48,960 nucleotides of DNA from DASVXQ01 sp036392615 (GTDB taxonomy: Bacteria > Actinomycetota > CALGFH01): the NCBI GenBank assembly GCA_036392615.1, contig DASVXQ010000507.1, positions 1-48,960 on the forward strand, read 5' to 3'. Positions within the stretch are counted from its first letter, which is position 1. Every line of letters starts with the position of its first letter. Made by a program: the position numbers and the translations under genes. The notes under the pieces are model-generated. The model was not told the origin of the DNA and did no database searches. It saw only the letters and a program-made list of their open reading frames with translations. Positions 1 to 7,034 of the stretch are shown here, one piece after another.

Positions 1-2
1 TG

Positions 3-137
3 GTCTGGCTGGACCACCTGCAGGGGCCGCTGCGCCCCAGCGAGATCGGCGGCCCCCTGCCCATCAACCACCGGCCCTACTTCACCAACGAAGGCCACCA
101 GCACCACATCCACATCGGCTACCACGACCCACTCTGA
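3..137 (+). CDS. C-terminal end of an unidentified protein (partial)
   Basis: An open frame enters from the left edge and gives 44 residues before a TGA. The tail is histidine-rich and ends in a His-His-Ile-His-Ile-Gly-Tyr motif. A similar H-x-H-(V/I)-G-(F/Y) pattern occurs near the C-terminus of some metal-dependent peptidoglycan peptidases, which is only a weak hint. A hairpin begins two bases after the stop, as expected for the true end of a transcript. The function cannot be assigned from this fragment. Confidence 0.55.
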   Translation, partial: VWLDHLQGPLRPSEIGGPLPINHRPYFTNEGHQHHIHIGYHDPL

Positions 138-138
138 G

Positions 139-165
139 CCGAGGTCCCGGGGACCTCGGGTCGCT
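139..165 (+). terminator. Intrinsic terminator after the partial gene
   Basis: Ten-base arms (139-148 and 150-159) are perfectly complementary around one central base. In practice this gives an 8-bp GC stem with a 5-base loop. A short T-containing tract (GTCGCTGTTTG) follows. The hairpin starts right after the TGA at 135-137 and before the next promoter region. Confidence 0.6.
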
Positions 166-254
166 GTTTGGGAGGTCCCCGGGAACTCTCCGCCGGATCG
201 CCACGTCGTAGTTGCGACGGACCAGGTGGGTCCACGGTGACGGAGGGTGCGGCC

Positions 255-1325
255 ATGGGACGGAGCGCTGCAAGACTCGGGGCGGGCGGGCTGCTCGCCC
301 TCGCGCTGGTGGTCGGCATCGGGGCCGGGCCGGCGCTGGCCTGCGGCGGCCTCGTGGGGCCCGGCGGGACGGTGCAGCTCGCGCGCACCACCACGCTGGC
401 CGCCTACCACGACGGCGTCGAGCATTACGTGACGGCCTTCGAGTACAACGGCGGCGGAGCCAAGTTCGGCTCGATCATCCCGCTTCCGGGCGTGCCGACC
501 AAGGTCGAGAAGGGCGGCGACTGGACGCTGCAACGGCTGGTCCGCGAGACACAGCCGCTGCGGGAGAGCCTCCAGGCCGCCGGTGCGTCCGCCGGCGTCG
601 CCGACAAGGCCGAGGTGCTGCTCACCGCCAAGGTCGACGCGCTCGACCTCACCGTGCTGCGGGGCGGTGGCACGGCGGTCGGCACCTGGGCGCGAGAGCA
701 CGGCTTCGGCCTGTCGCCTGACGCGCCGGCGGTGCTGGACTTCTACGCGCAGCGGAGCCCGATCTTCCTGGCGAGCAGCTTCGACCCGAGCAGGGCGGCC
801 GCCCGCGGCCAGCGTGTCGGCGACGGCACGCCGGTGCACCTGACCATCCCCACCTCGAACCCCTGGGTGCCGCTGCGCATCCTGGGCCTCGGCCTGGGCC
901 GCAAGGACCCGGTCCGGGCCGACGTCTACCTGCTGACCGACCGGCGGCCGGCCCTGCTGCGGCCCGATCAGGGCGTCCGTCTCGACCAGAGCCGAGCCGC
1001 CTCGCAGCAGCTGCTCACCGACCTGCGGCTGGACCGGGGCATGAGCTGGCTGCCAGGCTCCGGCATGTGGCTGTCGTACCTCACGGTCGACACGACCGCC
1101 GCCACCCTCCAGCACGACCTCGCCATCGACGCCAGCGGCCACGGCCGCCCGTCCCCCCTGGCCGCCGGCCTCGACAGCACGGCCGACATCGCGGCCGGCG
1201 AGCTCGACCTCAGCTCGCCCTCCGCCATCCTCCCCCGCCTGCTCTGGCCGGCCGTCGCCCTGATCGCCGCCCTCGCCCTGCTCGTCGCCCTGATCGCCCG
1301 CGCCTCCAACCCTTCCCGCCGATGA
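255..1325 (+). CDS. DUF2330-family secreted/membrane protein
   Basis: This 356-residue protein has an N-terminal signal sequence (about residues 8-29) ending in Ala-Leu-Ala before Cys30-Gly-Gly, the N-terminal signature I associate with DUF2330. A single C-terminal hydrophobic helix (about 330-350) is followed by basic residues, so most of the protein should lie outside the membrane, anchored at its C-terminus. ATG 255 is chosen because GGAGGG (242-247) sits 7 bases upstream and the signal peptide follows directly; the frame also opens upstream at 168 and at GTG 237. The stop overlaps the cupredoxin gene start (ATGA), so the two are probably co-translated. The molecular function of DUF2330 is unknown. 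Confidence 0.8.
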   Translation: MGRSAARLGAGGLLALALVVGIGAGPALACGGLVGPGGTVQLARTTTLAAYHDGVEHYVTAFEYNGGGAKFGSIIPLPGVPTKVEKGGDWTLQRLVRETQPLRESLQAAGASAGVADKAEVLLTAKVDALDLTVLRGGGTAVGTWAREHGFGLSPDAPAVLDFYAQRSPIFLASSFDPSRAAARGQRVGDGTPVHLTIPTSNPWVPLRILGLGLGRKDPVRADVYLLTDRRPALLRPDQGVRLDQSRAASQQLLTDLRLDRGMSWLPGSGMWLSYLTVDTTAATLQHDLAIDASGHGRPSPLAAGLDSTADIAAGELDLSSPSAILPRLLWPAVALIAALALLVALIARASNPSRR

Positions 1326-1813
1326 GCACCACCCGCCAAGCCAGCGCCCGCCGCCGCACCGCCCCGCGCGGCCCCGCCGCAGGGCGGGGGTGGTGGATCG
1401 TGCCGACGTTGCTGCTGGTGGCGGGGGTGGCGATGGGGCTTGCGGGGGTGCTGGTGGTGGCGGCGGCGCGGCCGGGGGTGGCGCCGGTGCGGACGGTGGT
1501 GGTGACCATGCGGCACACGCATTTCGAGCCGGCGGTGATCCGGGTGGACGCGGGGACGACGCTGCGGTTCGTGGTGCGCAACGCTGACCCGATCGACCAC
1601 GAGCTCATCCTGGGCGACGCGGCGACGCACGCGCGGCACCGGGTGGGCCGCGAGGCGCACCACGACGGGACGGTGCCGGGCGAGGTCTCGGTGCCCTCGG
1701 GCGGGACCGTGGTCACCAGCTACCGCTTCGACCGTCCCGGCCAGGTGGCCTACATCTGCCACCTGCCGGGCCACGAGGCCTACGGGATGGTCGGCGAGGT
1801 CGAGGTGCGCTGA
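1322..1813 (+). CDS. Membrane-anchored cupredoxin-like copper protein
   Basis: This 163-residue protein has a basic N-terminus, one membrane helix (about 25-49) and a cupredoxin fold. Type-1 copper ligands are readable: His93 (in Asp-His-Glu), then Cys146, His151 and Met156 in C-H-L-P-G-H-E-A-Y-G-M. This predicts an extracytoplasmic electron carrier or copper-binding protein tethered to the membrane. The start ATG overlaps the stop of the DUF2330 gene by 4 bases. The last 34 bases overlap the 3' end of hemL on the other strand. The redox partner is not visible here. Confidence 0.85.
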   Translation: MSTTRQASARRRTAPRGPAAGRGWWIVPTLLLVAGVAMGLAGVLVVAAARPGVAPVRTVVVTMRHTHFEPAVIRVDAGTTLRFVVRNADPIDHELILGDAATHARHRVGREAHHDGTVPGEVSVPSGGTVVTSYRFDRPGQVAYICHLPGHEAYGMVGEVEVR

Positions 1814-3132
1814 CCGGCGAGGCTGGCGGCGGCGTCGCGGGCGGCGGCGAGGACGTGCTCGACCTCCTCGTCGCCGTGGGCGATGGAGACGAACCAGGCC
1901 TCGAAGACGCTCGCCGGCAGGTACACGCCCCGGTCGAGCATCGCGTGGAAGAAGCGCGCGTAGGCGCCGGTGTCCTGCTTGCGGGCGGCGTCGTAGTCGG
2001 CCACCGGGTCCGAGGTCATGAAGGCGCTGAACAGGTTGCCGGCACGCTGCACTGTGGCCGGCACGCCGGCGGCGTCGAAGGCCGCCTGGAGCCCGTCGGC
2101 CAGGCGGCCGGCGACCGCGTCGAGCCGCGCGTAGGCGGCCTCGTCCAGCAGCCGCAGGGTGGCCAGCCCGGCGGCGGTGGCCAGCGGGTTGCCCGACAGC
2201 GTCCCCGCCTGGTACATCGGCCCCTCTGGCGCGACCAGGTTCATCAGGTCGGCGCGGCCGCCGTAGGCCGCCGCCGGCAGGCCGCCGCCGATGACCTTGC
2301 CGAAGGTGATCAGGTCGGGGTCGAGGCCGTACAGGCCGGTCGCGCCGGCGCGGTGCACGCGGAAGCCGGTGAGCACCTCGTCGACCACCAGCAGCGCGCC
2401 CGCCCGCCGGGTCTGCTCGCGGAGGGCGCCCAGGAAGCCCTGGCTCGGCGGCACCACGCCCATGTTGGCGGCGATCGGCTCGACCAGCACGGCGGCGACC
2501 TCGGCCCCGGCCCGGGCGAACAGCTCGGCCAGGGCGGCCCCGTCGTTGTAGGGCAGCACGACGGTGTCGGCGGTCTGCGCGGCGGTGACGCCGGGCGAGT
2601 CGGGCAGGCCGAAGGTGGCGACGCCGGAACCTGCCGAGGCCAGCAGGCCGTCGGCGTGGCCGTGGTAGCAGCCGGCGAACTTCACGATCTTGGGGCGGCC
2701 GGTGGCGGCCCGGGCGAGCCGCACCGCGCTCATGGTCGCCTCGGTGCCCGAGCTGACCATGCGCAGCTTGGCGACGCCCGGCACCCGCCCGGCGACCTCC
2801 TCGGCCAGCAGGACCTCGGCCTCGGTGGGCGCGCCGAACGAGGTGCCCTTGCCGGTGGCCACCCGCACCGCCTCGACCACCTCGGGGTGGGCGTGGCCGG
2901 CGATCAGCGGCCCCCAGGAGAGCACCATGTCGACATAGCGATTGCCGTCGACGTCCCAGACCCAGGCGCCCTCGCCGCGGGCCAGGAACCGGGGCGTCCC
3001 GCCGACCGAGCCGAAGGCCCGCACCGGCGAGTTCACGCCCCCCGGGATCCGCTGCCGCGCCCGCTGGAACAGCGCGGCGCTGCGCTCCACGCCCGACGCT
3101 CCAGGCGTCGCATTCCCCGTGCCGGCAGTCAT
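1780..3132 (-). CDS. hemL: Glutamate-1-semialdehyde 2,1-aminomutase
   Basis: This PLP enzyme converts glutamate-1-semialdehyde to 5-aminolevulinate, the second step of the C5 route. The 450 residues match the usual family length. Visible features are the N-terminal R-I-P-G-G-V-N-S-P-V-R-A-F block, the PLP-phosphate region S-S-G-T-E-A-T (127-133), Asp251-Glu-Val, and the Schiff-base Lys279 in F-G-K-V-I-G-G-G-L-P. The start overlaps the stop of the upstream aldo/keto reductase gene (ATGA), which fixes ATG 3132 and argues for one operon. It sits apart from hemA but in the same orientation as the other hem genes. Confidence 0.96.
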   Translation of the reverse strand: MTAGTGNATPGASGVERSAALFQRARQRIPGGVNSPVRAFGSVGGTPRFLARGEGAWVWDVDGNRYVDMVLSWGPLIAGHAHPEVVEAVRVATGKGTSFGAPTEAEVLLAEEVAGRVPGVAKLRMVSSGTEATMSAVRLARAATGRPKIVKFAGCYHGHADGLLASAGSGVATFGLPDSPGVTAAQTADTVVLPYNDGAALAELFARAGAEVAAVLVEPIAANMGVVPPSQGFLGALREQTRRAGALLVVDEVLTGFRVHRAGATGLYGLDPDLITFGKVIGGGLPAAAYGGRADLMNLVAPEGPMYQAGTLSGNPLATAAGLATLRLLDEAAYARLDAVAGRLADGLQAAFDAAGVPATVQRAGNLFSAFMTSDPVADYDAARKQDTGAYARFFHAMLDRGVYLPASVFEAWFVSIAHGDEEVEHVLAAARDAAASLAGQRTSTSPTIP

Positions 3133-4058
3133 TGGCGAACCTCCAGGTCTCCGCGCCCGTCCTGGTCTTCGAGCCGGAACCCGCCCTGGAACCGCTCGGC
3201 GATCCGGTCGAGGTCCTCGGCGGGCAGGTCGGGCAGGTCGGCGGCGGTGGCCAGCTCGCCGAGCTGCCCCTCGTCCTCGAAGCTCGGCAGCACCGCGGCG
3301 ACCGCCGGCAGGCTGAGGGCGAAGCGGACCAGCGCCTGGCCGAGCGTCTGGCCGCGGTCGAGCGTCAGGAAGTCGAGGTGCTCGAATCGCGGGTCGGGCC
3401 GGCGGGCGTCGACCGGGTCGCGGAGCAGCAGGCCGGCGCCCGTCTCGACGGCCACCTCCGCCAGCTCGCGGGCCGGGGTCTGCTCGAACACCGAGAAGAC
3501 CGTGCGCGCGGCCGCGGCCCGCCGGTCGCGCAGCGCGCCGGCGCCCTCCTCGACGAAGCCCGCGCCGGGGCCGAGCGTGACCCCCCAGGCGCGCACCTTG
3601 CCCTTGACGACCTGCTGGTCGAGGAAGCCGAACAGCTCGTCCAGCTCCAGCGCCTGCGCGTCCGGGTGGTGCAGCTGCCAGAGGTCGATCGGCTCGACCC
3701 CGAGGCGCGAGAGCGAGCCGTCGATCGCCGTGGCCGCCCACCGCACCGACCAGTCGTGGCGCCGCCGCTCGCCGCTGAGGGCCTGCTCCAGCGGCTCCAG
3801 CGGCCGGTAGCCGAAGGTGGTCGCCACGGTCACGCGGTCGCGGTCGCGCCGGATCGCCTCACCGAGCAGCCGCTCGCCGCGGCCGTCGTCGCCGCCGACG
3901 TCCACCAGGTCGAAATAGGTGATGCCCAGGTCGAGCGCGCGCCGCAGCAGCTGCTCGACCTGCTCGTCGGGTCGCGGCGAGCCGCCGGTCCAGCTCGCCA
4001 CCGGCACCCCGACCTCGCTGACCTCCAGATCCGTGCCGCCAAGTCGTCGATACCGCAT
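3129..4058 (-). CDS. Aldo/keto-reductase fold protein with degenerate active site
   Basis: This 309-residue protein has the AKR barrel order: N-terminal R-R-L-G-x-T-x-L-x-V-S-E-V-G, then G-I-T-Y-F-D50, then L-W-Q-L-H130-H-P-D. Of the family's Asp-Tyr-Lys-His tetrad, Asp50 and His130 remain, but the Tyr position reads Gly55 and the Lys position reads Thr81 (V-A-T-T-F-G). Loss of both should abolish normal carbonyl reduction, so the role may be binding, regulatory or altered chemistry. It is translationally coupled to hemL (4-base overlap). A -10-like TAGACT lies 7 bases before the ATG, suggesting a leaderless transcript. Confidence 0.85.
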   Translation of the reverse strand: MRYRRLGGTDLEVSEVGVPVASWTGGSPRPDEQVEQLLRRALDLGITYFDLVDVGGDDGRGERLLGEAIRRDRDRVTVATTFGYRPLEPLEQALSGERRRHDWSVRWAATAIDGSLSRLGVEPIDLWQLHHPDAQALELDELFGFLDQQVVKGKVRAWGVTLGPGAGFVEEGAGALRDRRAAAARTVFSVFEQTPARELAEVAVETGAGLLLRDPVDARRPDPRFEHLDFLTLDRGQTLGQALVRFALSLPAVAAVLPSFEDEGQLGELATAADLPDLPAEDLDRIAERFQGGFRLEDQDGRGDLEVRQ

Positions 4059-4065
4059 GAGCGCC

Positions 4066-4071
4066 AGTCTA
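4066..4071 (-). promoter_or_regulatory. Candidate -10 element for a leaderless AKR-hemL mRNA
   Basis: On the minus strand TAGACT is followed by seven bases and then the ATG at 4058. This is the geometry of leaderless actinobacterial promoters, in which transcription starts at the A of ATG. No convincing -35 was found and there is no Shine-Dalgarno sequence. Confidence 0.45.
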
Positions 4072-4149
4072 GTGGCCTGGCGGCCACCGGCGGTGCACGA
4101 CACGCCCCGCAATGCGTCAGAGGAGCCGTTCGCGGGTACAGGCTCTGGC

Positions 4150-4914
4150 ATGAACGCACGCACCGGCAGGGACACGGAACCGATCGGCTGGCGGCCGGGC
4201 TCCGGCGGCGACGACGGGCGGCCCCCGGCCGGTCCGCAGGCACCGCGGCGCCGGTGGGGCGGGCTGATCGGCCTGCTCATCGGGATCGGGTCGGTGCTGC
4301 TGGTGGTCGCGCTGGTGGTGGCCGCGCTGGTGCGCTTCGCGGACTGGCGGCCCTCGCTCACCAACCCCTTTGGCACCAGGACGGTCGACCGCAGCGAGCC
4401 GGCGCTGCTGCTGTCGCTCCAGGACCTGAGCGTCTACAAGGCGGCGACCGCCAACATGCAGCAGCTGGTCGACCTGGAGAGGGACGCGCGCTTCGTGCCG
4501 TCGTTCATCGTCGGCGAGCGCACCCTGTTCGTCGCCGTCGGCAGCGTGGACGCCGAGGTGGACTTCTCGCGGATCGGCAAGGACGCGATCACGGTCTCGC
4601 CCGACCGCAAGTCAGCCGAGATCCGCCTGCCGCACCCGGCGCTGGGCAAGGTGCGCATCGACCCCAACGCCAGCTACGTCGCCTCGCGCCAGCGCGGCAT
4701 CCTCAACCGCCTCAGCTCGGTGGTCTCGGACGACCCCAACAGCCAGCGGGAGCTCTACCAGCTCGCCGACCGGCGCATCCGCGAGGCCGCCCTGCGGACC
4801 GACCTGCTGGCGCGCGCGGAGGCCAACACCCGCGCGACGCTGGAGGCCATGCTCAAGGGCCTCGGCTACACCAAGGTGACGGTCACCTTCACGGAGTCGA
4901 AGACGCCAAATTGA
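4150..4914 (+). CDS. DUF4230-like membrane-anchored protein
   Basis: The 254-residue product has a disordered Gly/Pro/Arg-rich N-terminus, one membrane helix (about 37-61) and a C-terminal domain resembling DUF4230: Val-Ala-Val-Gly-Ser-Val-x-Ala-x-Val-Asp, Ile-x-Leu-Pro-x-Pro-x-Leu and Ile-Asp-Pro-x-x-Ser-Tyr-Val. The domain probably lies outside the membrane. Its function is unknown. It is divergent from the AKR-hemL operon, and its stop lies 6 bases from the end of the convergent esterase gene. ATG 4150 is preferred because the reading frame upstream overlaps the antisense AKR gene. Confidence 0.72.
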   Translation: MNARTGRDTEPIGWRPGSGGDDGRPPAGPQAPRRRWGGLIGLLIGIGSVLLVVALVVAALVRFADWRPSLTNPFGTRTVDRSEPALLLSLQDLSVYKAATANMQQLVDLERDARFVPSFIVGERTLFVAVGSVDAEVDFSRIGKDAITVSPDRKSAEIRLPHPALGKVRIDPNASYVASRQRGILNRLSSVVSDDPNSQRELYQLADRRIREAALRTDLLARAEANTRATLEAMLKGLGYTKVTVTFTESKTPN

Positions 4915-4924
4915 GAATGCTCAA
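4911..4924. terminator. Small hairpin spanning two convergent stop codons
   Basis: TTGAG, a loop AATG, and CTCAA form a perfect 5-bp stem that contains the TGA of the DUF4230-like gene on one arm and the TGA of the esterase on the other. It is too short to be a strong terminator and no T-tract is seen. Confidence 0.25.
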
Positions 4925-5943
4925 CCGCTGAGCCGTTCCGCCAGGAAGCCGAGCGCGAGCGGGTAACGGTACTCGATGCCGCCGTGGCCGGCGTCGAACA
5001 GCTCCAGGGTGTACTCGACCCCGATCTCCTCCAGCTCGGCGGCGAAGGCGGTGGCGCCGACGTCGAGGTTGTACTCGTCGTGCTTGCCGGCGTCGAGGTA
5101 GATCCCGCGCAGCGAGCGCAGCGTCTCGGCGTGCCCCTTCGCCATCCGCACCGGGTCGAGCGCCTGCCAGCGCTTCCAGACGTCGTCGCGCAGCCGCCCG
5201 TTGGCGGGGTCGAACGGCAGGGTCACGCTGCCGTCCGGCTCGGCGGAGTAGCAGGCGGCCATGCAGTAGACGTTCAGCAGCGTGCCGTCGCTCTTCTTGG
5301 TGAACGCCGGGCGCGAGCGGAAGTCCGCCCAGAACTTGTCGAAGGAGCCGTCGTAGTCGTCGCGCAGGGCACGCACGGCCGCCGACACGTCCGGCAGGTA
5401 GCACAGCTCGAACAGCGCGTCGCCGGCATGGCTGGCCAGCGCGCCGAAGACGTCGGGGCGCAGCATCGGCACCACCATGGCGCCGTAGCCGCCGCTGGAC
5501 TTGCCGGTGACGCCGCGGTGCTCGCGCTCCGGCAGGGTGGCGTAGCGCTGGTCGACGAACGGCACGATCTCGTCGCAGAGGTAGTCGAGGTAGCGGCCGG
5601 TGCCGGGGGAGTTCAGGAACTGGCTGCCGCCCAGCGAGGTCCAGGCGTCGATCAGCACCACGATCGCCGGGGGGACGGTGCCGCCGGCGAACAGCTCGTC
5701 GATCCGCTCCGGTGTGGTCGGCCGGAACGCCGAGCGACTGAACCACATGTCGACCTGGCCGGTGAGGCCCTGGAGCACGTAGATGCTGGCATAGCGGCGG
5801 TCCGGGTCGTCGCCGTAGCCGGGCGGCAGGTAGACCCACAGCGGCCGCTCGGCGGGATCGTCGAGCGGGTTGCCGGCCAGCGCCCGGCTGCTGATGGTGT
5901 GCTGCTCGAAGCGGCCCTTCGGCTCGACATGCCACGGCTTCAT
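4921..5943 (-). CDS. Esterase-D/putative-esterase family alpha/beta hydrolase
   Basis: This 340-residue cytoplasmic-looking hydrolase resembles the PF00756 esterase family. The nucleophile motif is Gly147-Lys-Ser149-Ser-Gly-Gly-Tyr-Gly-Ala. A candidate acid lies in D-A-G-K-H-D-E-Y-N and a candidate histidine in F-D-A-G-H-G-G-I-E-Y near the C-terminus, completing a Ser-Asp-His triad. No signal peptide is seen. GAGGAAAG lies just upstream of the ATG. It follows hemB on the same strand with a 41-base gap, so it may be co-transcribed. The substrate cannot be inferred. Confidence 0.85.
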   Translation of the reverse strand: MKPWHVEPKGRFEQHTISSRALAGNPLDDPAERPLWVYLPPGYGDDPDRRYASIYVLQGLTGQVDMWFSRSAFRPTTPERIDELFAGGTVPPAIVVLIDAWTSLGGSQFLNSPGTGRYLDYLCDEIVPFVDQRYATLPEREHRGVTGKSSGGYGAMVVPMLRPDVFGALASHAGDALFELCYLPDVSAAVRALRDDYDGSFDKFWADFRSRPAFTKKSDGTLLNVYCMAACYSAEPDGSVTLPFDPANGRLRDDVWKRWQALDPVRMAKGHAETLRSLRGIYLDAGKHDEYNLDVGATAFAAELEEIGVEYTLELFDAGHGGIEYRYPLALGFLAERLSG

Positions 5944-5984
5944 GAACGGCCTTTCCTCTGTGGTGAGCGGAGCGGACTTCGCCG

Positions 5985-6971
5985 CTACAGCAGCGGCGCG
6001 GCCTCGCGGGCGAAGTAGGTGACCACCAGGTCGGCGCCCGCGCGGCGGATGCTAGTGAGCACCTCGAGCATGACGCGCTGCCCGTCGATCCAGCCGCGCT
6101 CGGCGGCGGCCTTGACCATCGCGTACTCGCCGGAGACGTGGTACGCGGCGGTCGGCAGGCCGAGCTCGCGCTTGACCCGCCAGAGCACGTCCAGGTAGGC
6201 GAGCGCCGGCTTGACCATCACCATGTCGGCGCCCTCGGCGACGTCGAGCGCGGTCTCGCGCAGCGCCTCGTCGGTGTTGCGCGGGTCCATCTGGTAGGCG
6301 GTGCGGTCACCGAAGCGCGGCGCGCCCTCGGCCGCCTCGCGGAACGGCCCGTACAGCCCGGAGGCGTACTTGGCCGCGTAGGCCAGGATCAGGGCGTCGT
6401 CGAAGCCGGCGTGGTCGAGCGCGGCGCGGATGGCGGCGACCTGGCCGTCCATCATGCCGCTCGGCGCGATCATGTCGGCGCCGGCCTCCATCTGCGCCAC
6501 CGCGGTGCGCTGGTAGCGCTCCAGGGTGCCGTCGTTGTCGACCGACGACCCGGGGCCGAGCACGCCGCAGTGGCCGTGGTCGGTGTACTCGCAGAGGCAG
6601 AGGTCGGCGATCAGCGCCACGTCGTCGCCGAGATCCGCCGAGAGCGCGCGCAGGGCGCGCTGCACGATGCCTTCCGGCGCCCACGCCTGCGAGCCCTGCG
6701 CGTCCTTGTCGGCGGGGATGCCGAACAGCAGCAGCGCCGGGACGCCGAGGCCGGCCAGCTCGCTCGCCTCCTTGCGGAGGCTCTCCAGGGTGTGCTGGTA
6801 GTGGCCGGGCATGGAGGCGATCGGCGCCGGCTCGCCGATCGACTCCTTGACGAACAGCGGGGCGATCAGGTCGCTCCGGCGCAGGTCCGTCTCGCTCGCC
6901 AGCTCGCGCAGGGTCGCGGTGCGACGCAGGCGGCGGGGGCGGCTGGCGGGAAACGGGGGTGGCTGCTGCAT
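5985..6971 (-). CDS. hemB: Delta-aminolevulinic acid dehydratase (porphobilinogen synthase)
   Basis: This enzyme condenses two 5-aminolevulinates to porphobilinogen. The 328 residues fit the family. The zinc-type active-site cluster is present (Cys125, Cys127 and Cys135 in D-L-C-L-C-E-Y-T-D-H-G-H-C-G), as are the two Schiff-base lysines, Lys201 (Y-A-A-K-Y-A-S) and Lys254 (M-V-K-P-A). ATG 6971 is chosen because GAGGAG lies 7 bases upstream; an in-frame GTG at 6989 is less likely because it falls upstream of that site. It lies 63 bases downstream of the MocR gene. Confidence 0.96.
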   Translation of the reverse strand: MQQPPPFPASRPRRLRRTATLRELASETDLRRSDLIAPLFVKESIGEPAPIASMPGHYQHTLESLRKEASELAGLGVPALLLFGIPADKDAQGSQAWAPEGIVQRALRALSADLGDDVALIADLCLCEYTDHGHCGVLGPGSSVDNDGTLERYQRTAVAQMEAGADMIAPSGMMDGQVAAIRAALDHAGFDDALILAYAAKYASGLYGPFREAAEGAPRFGDRTAYQMDPRNTDEALRETALDVAEGADMVMVKPALAYLDVLWRVKRELGLPTAAYHVSGEYAMVKAAAERGWIDGQRVMLEVLTSIRRAGADLVVTYFAREAAPLL

Positions 6972-7009
6972 TCCGTGGCTCCTCGGCACGACTGGGGACT
7001 CCGCGGCTC

Positions 7010-7015
7010 AATCTA
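7010..7015 (-). promoter_or_regulatory. Possible -10 element upstream of hemB
   Basis: TAGATT on the minus strand lies 38 bases before the hemB ATG, inside the MocR-hemB gap. It resembles the TAGACT elements upstream of rex and of the AKR-hemL pair. No clear -35 is visible. Confidence 0.3.
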
Positions 7016-7034
7016 CCCCCGTTGGGCGGCCCGC

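Noticed and set aside
1855..3810. Long + strand open frame (651 codons) antisense to hemL and the AKR gene
   Set aside because: It is a shadow frame of very GC-rich codons on the other strand, with Gly/Arg/Ala-heavy low-complexity translation and no motifs; hemL and AKR motifs fix the coding strand.
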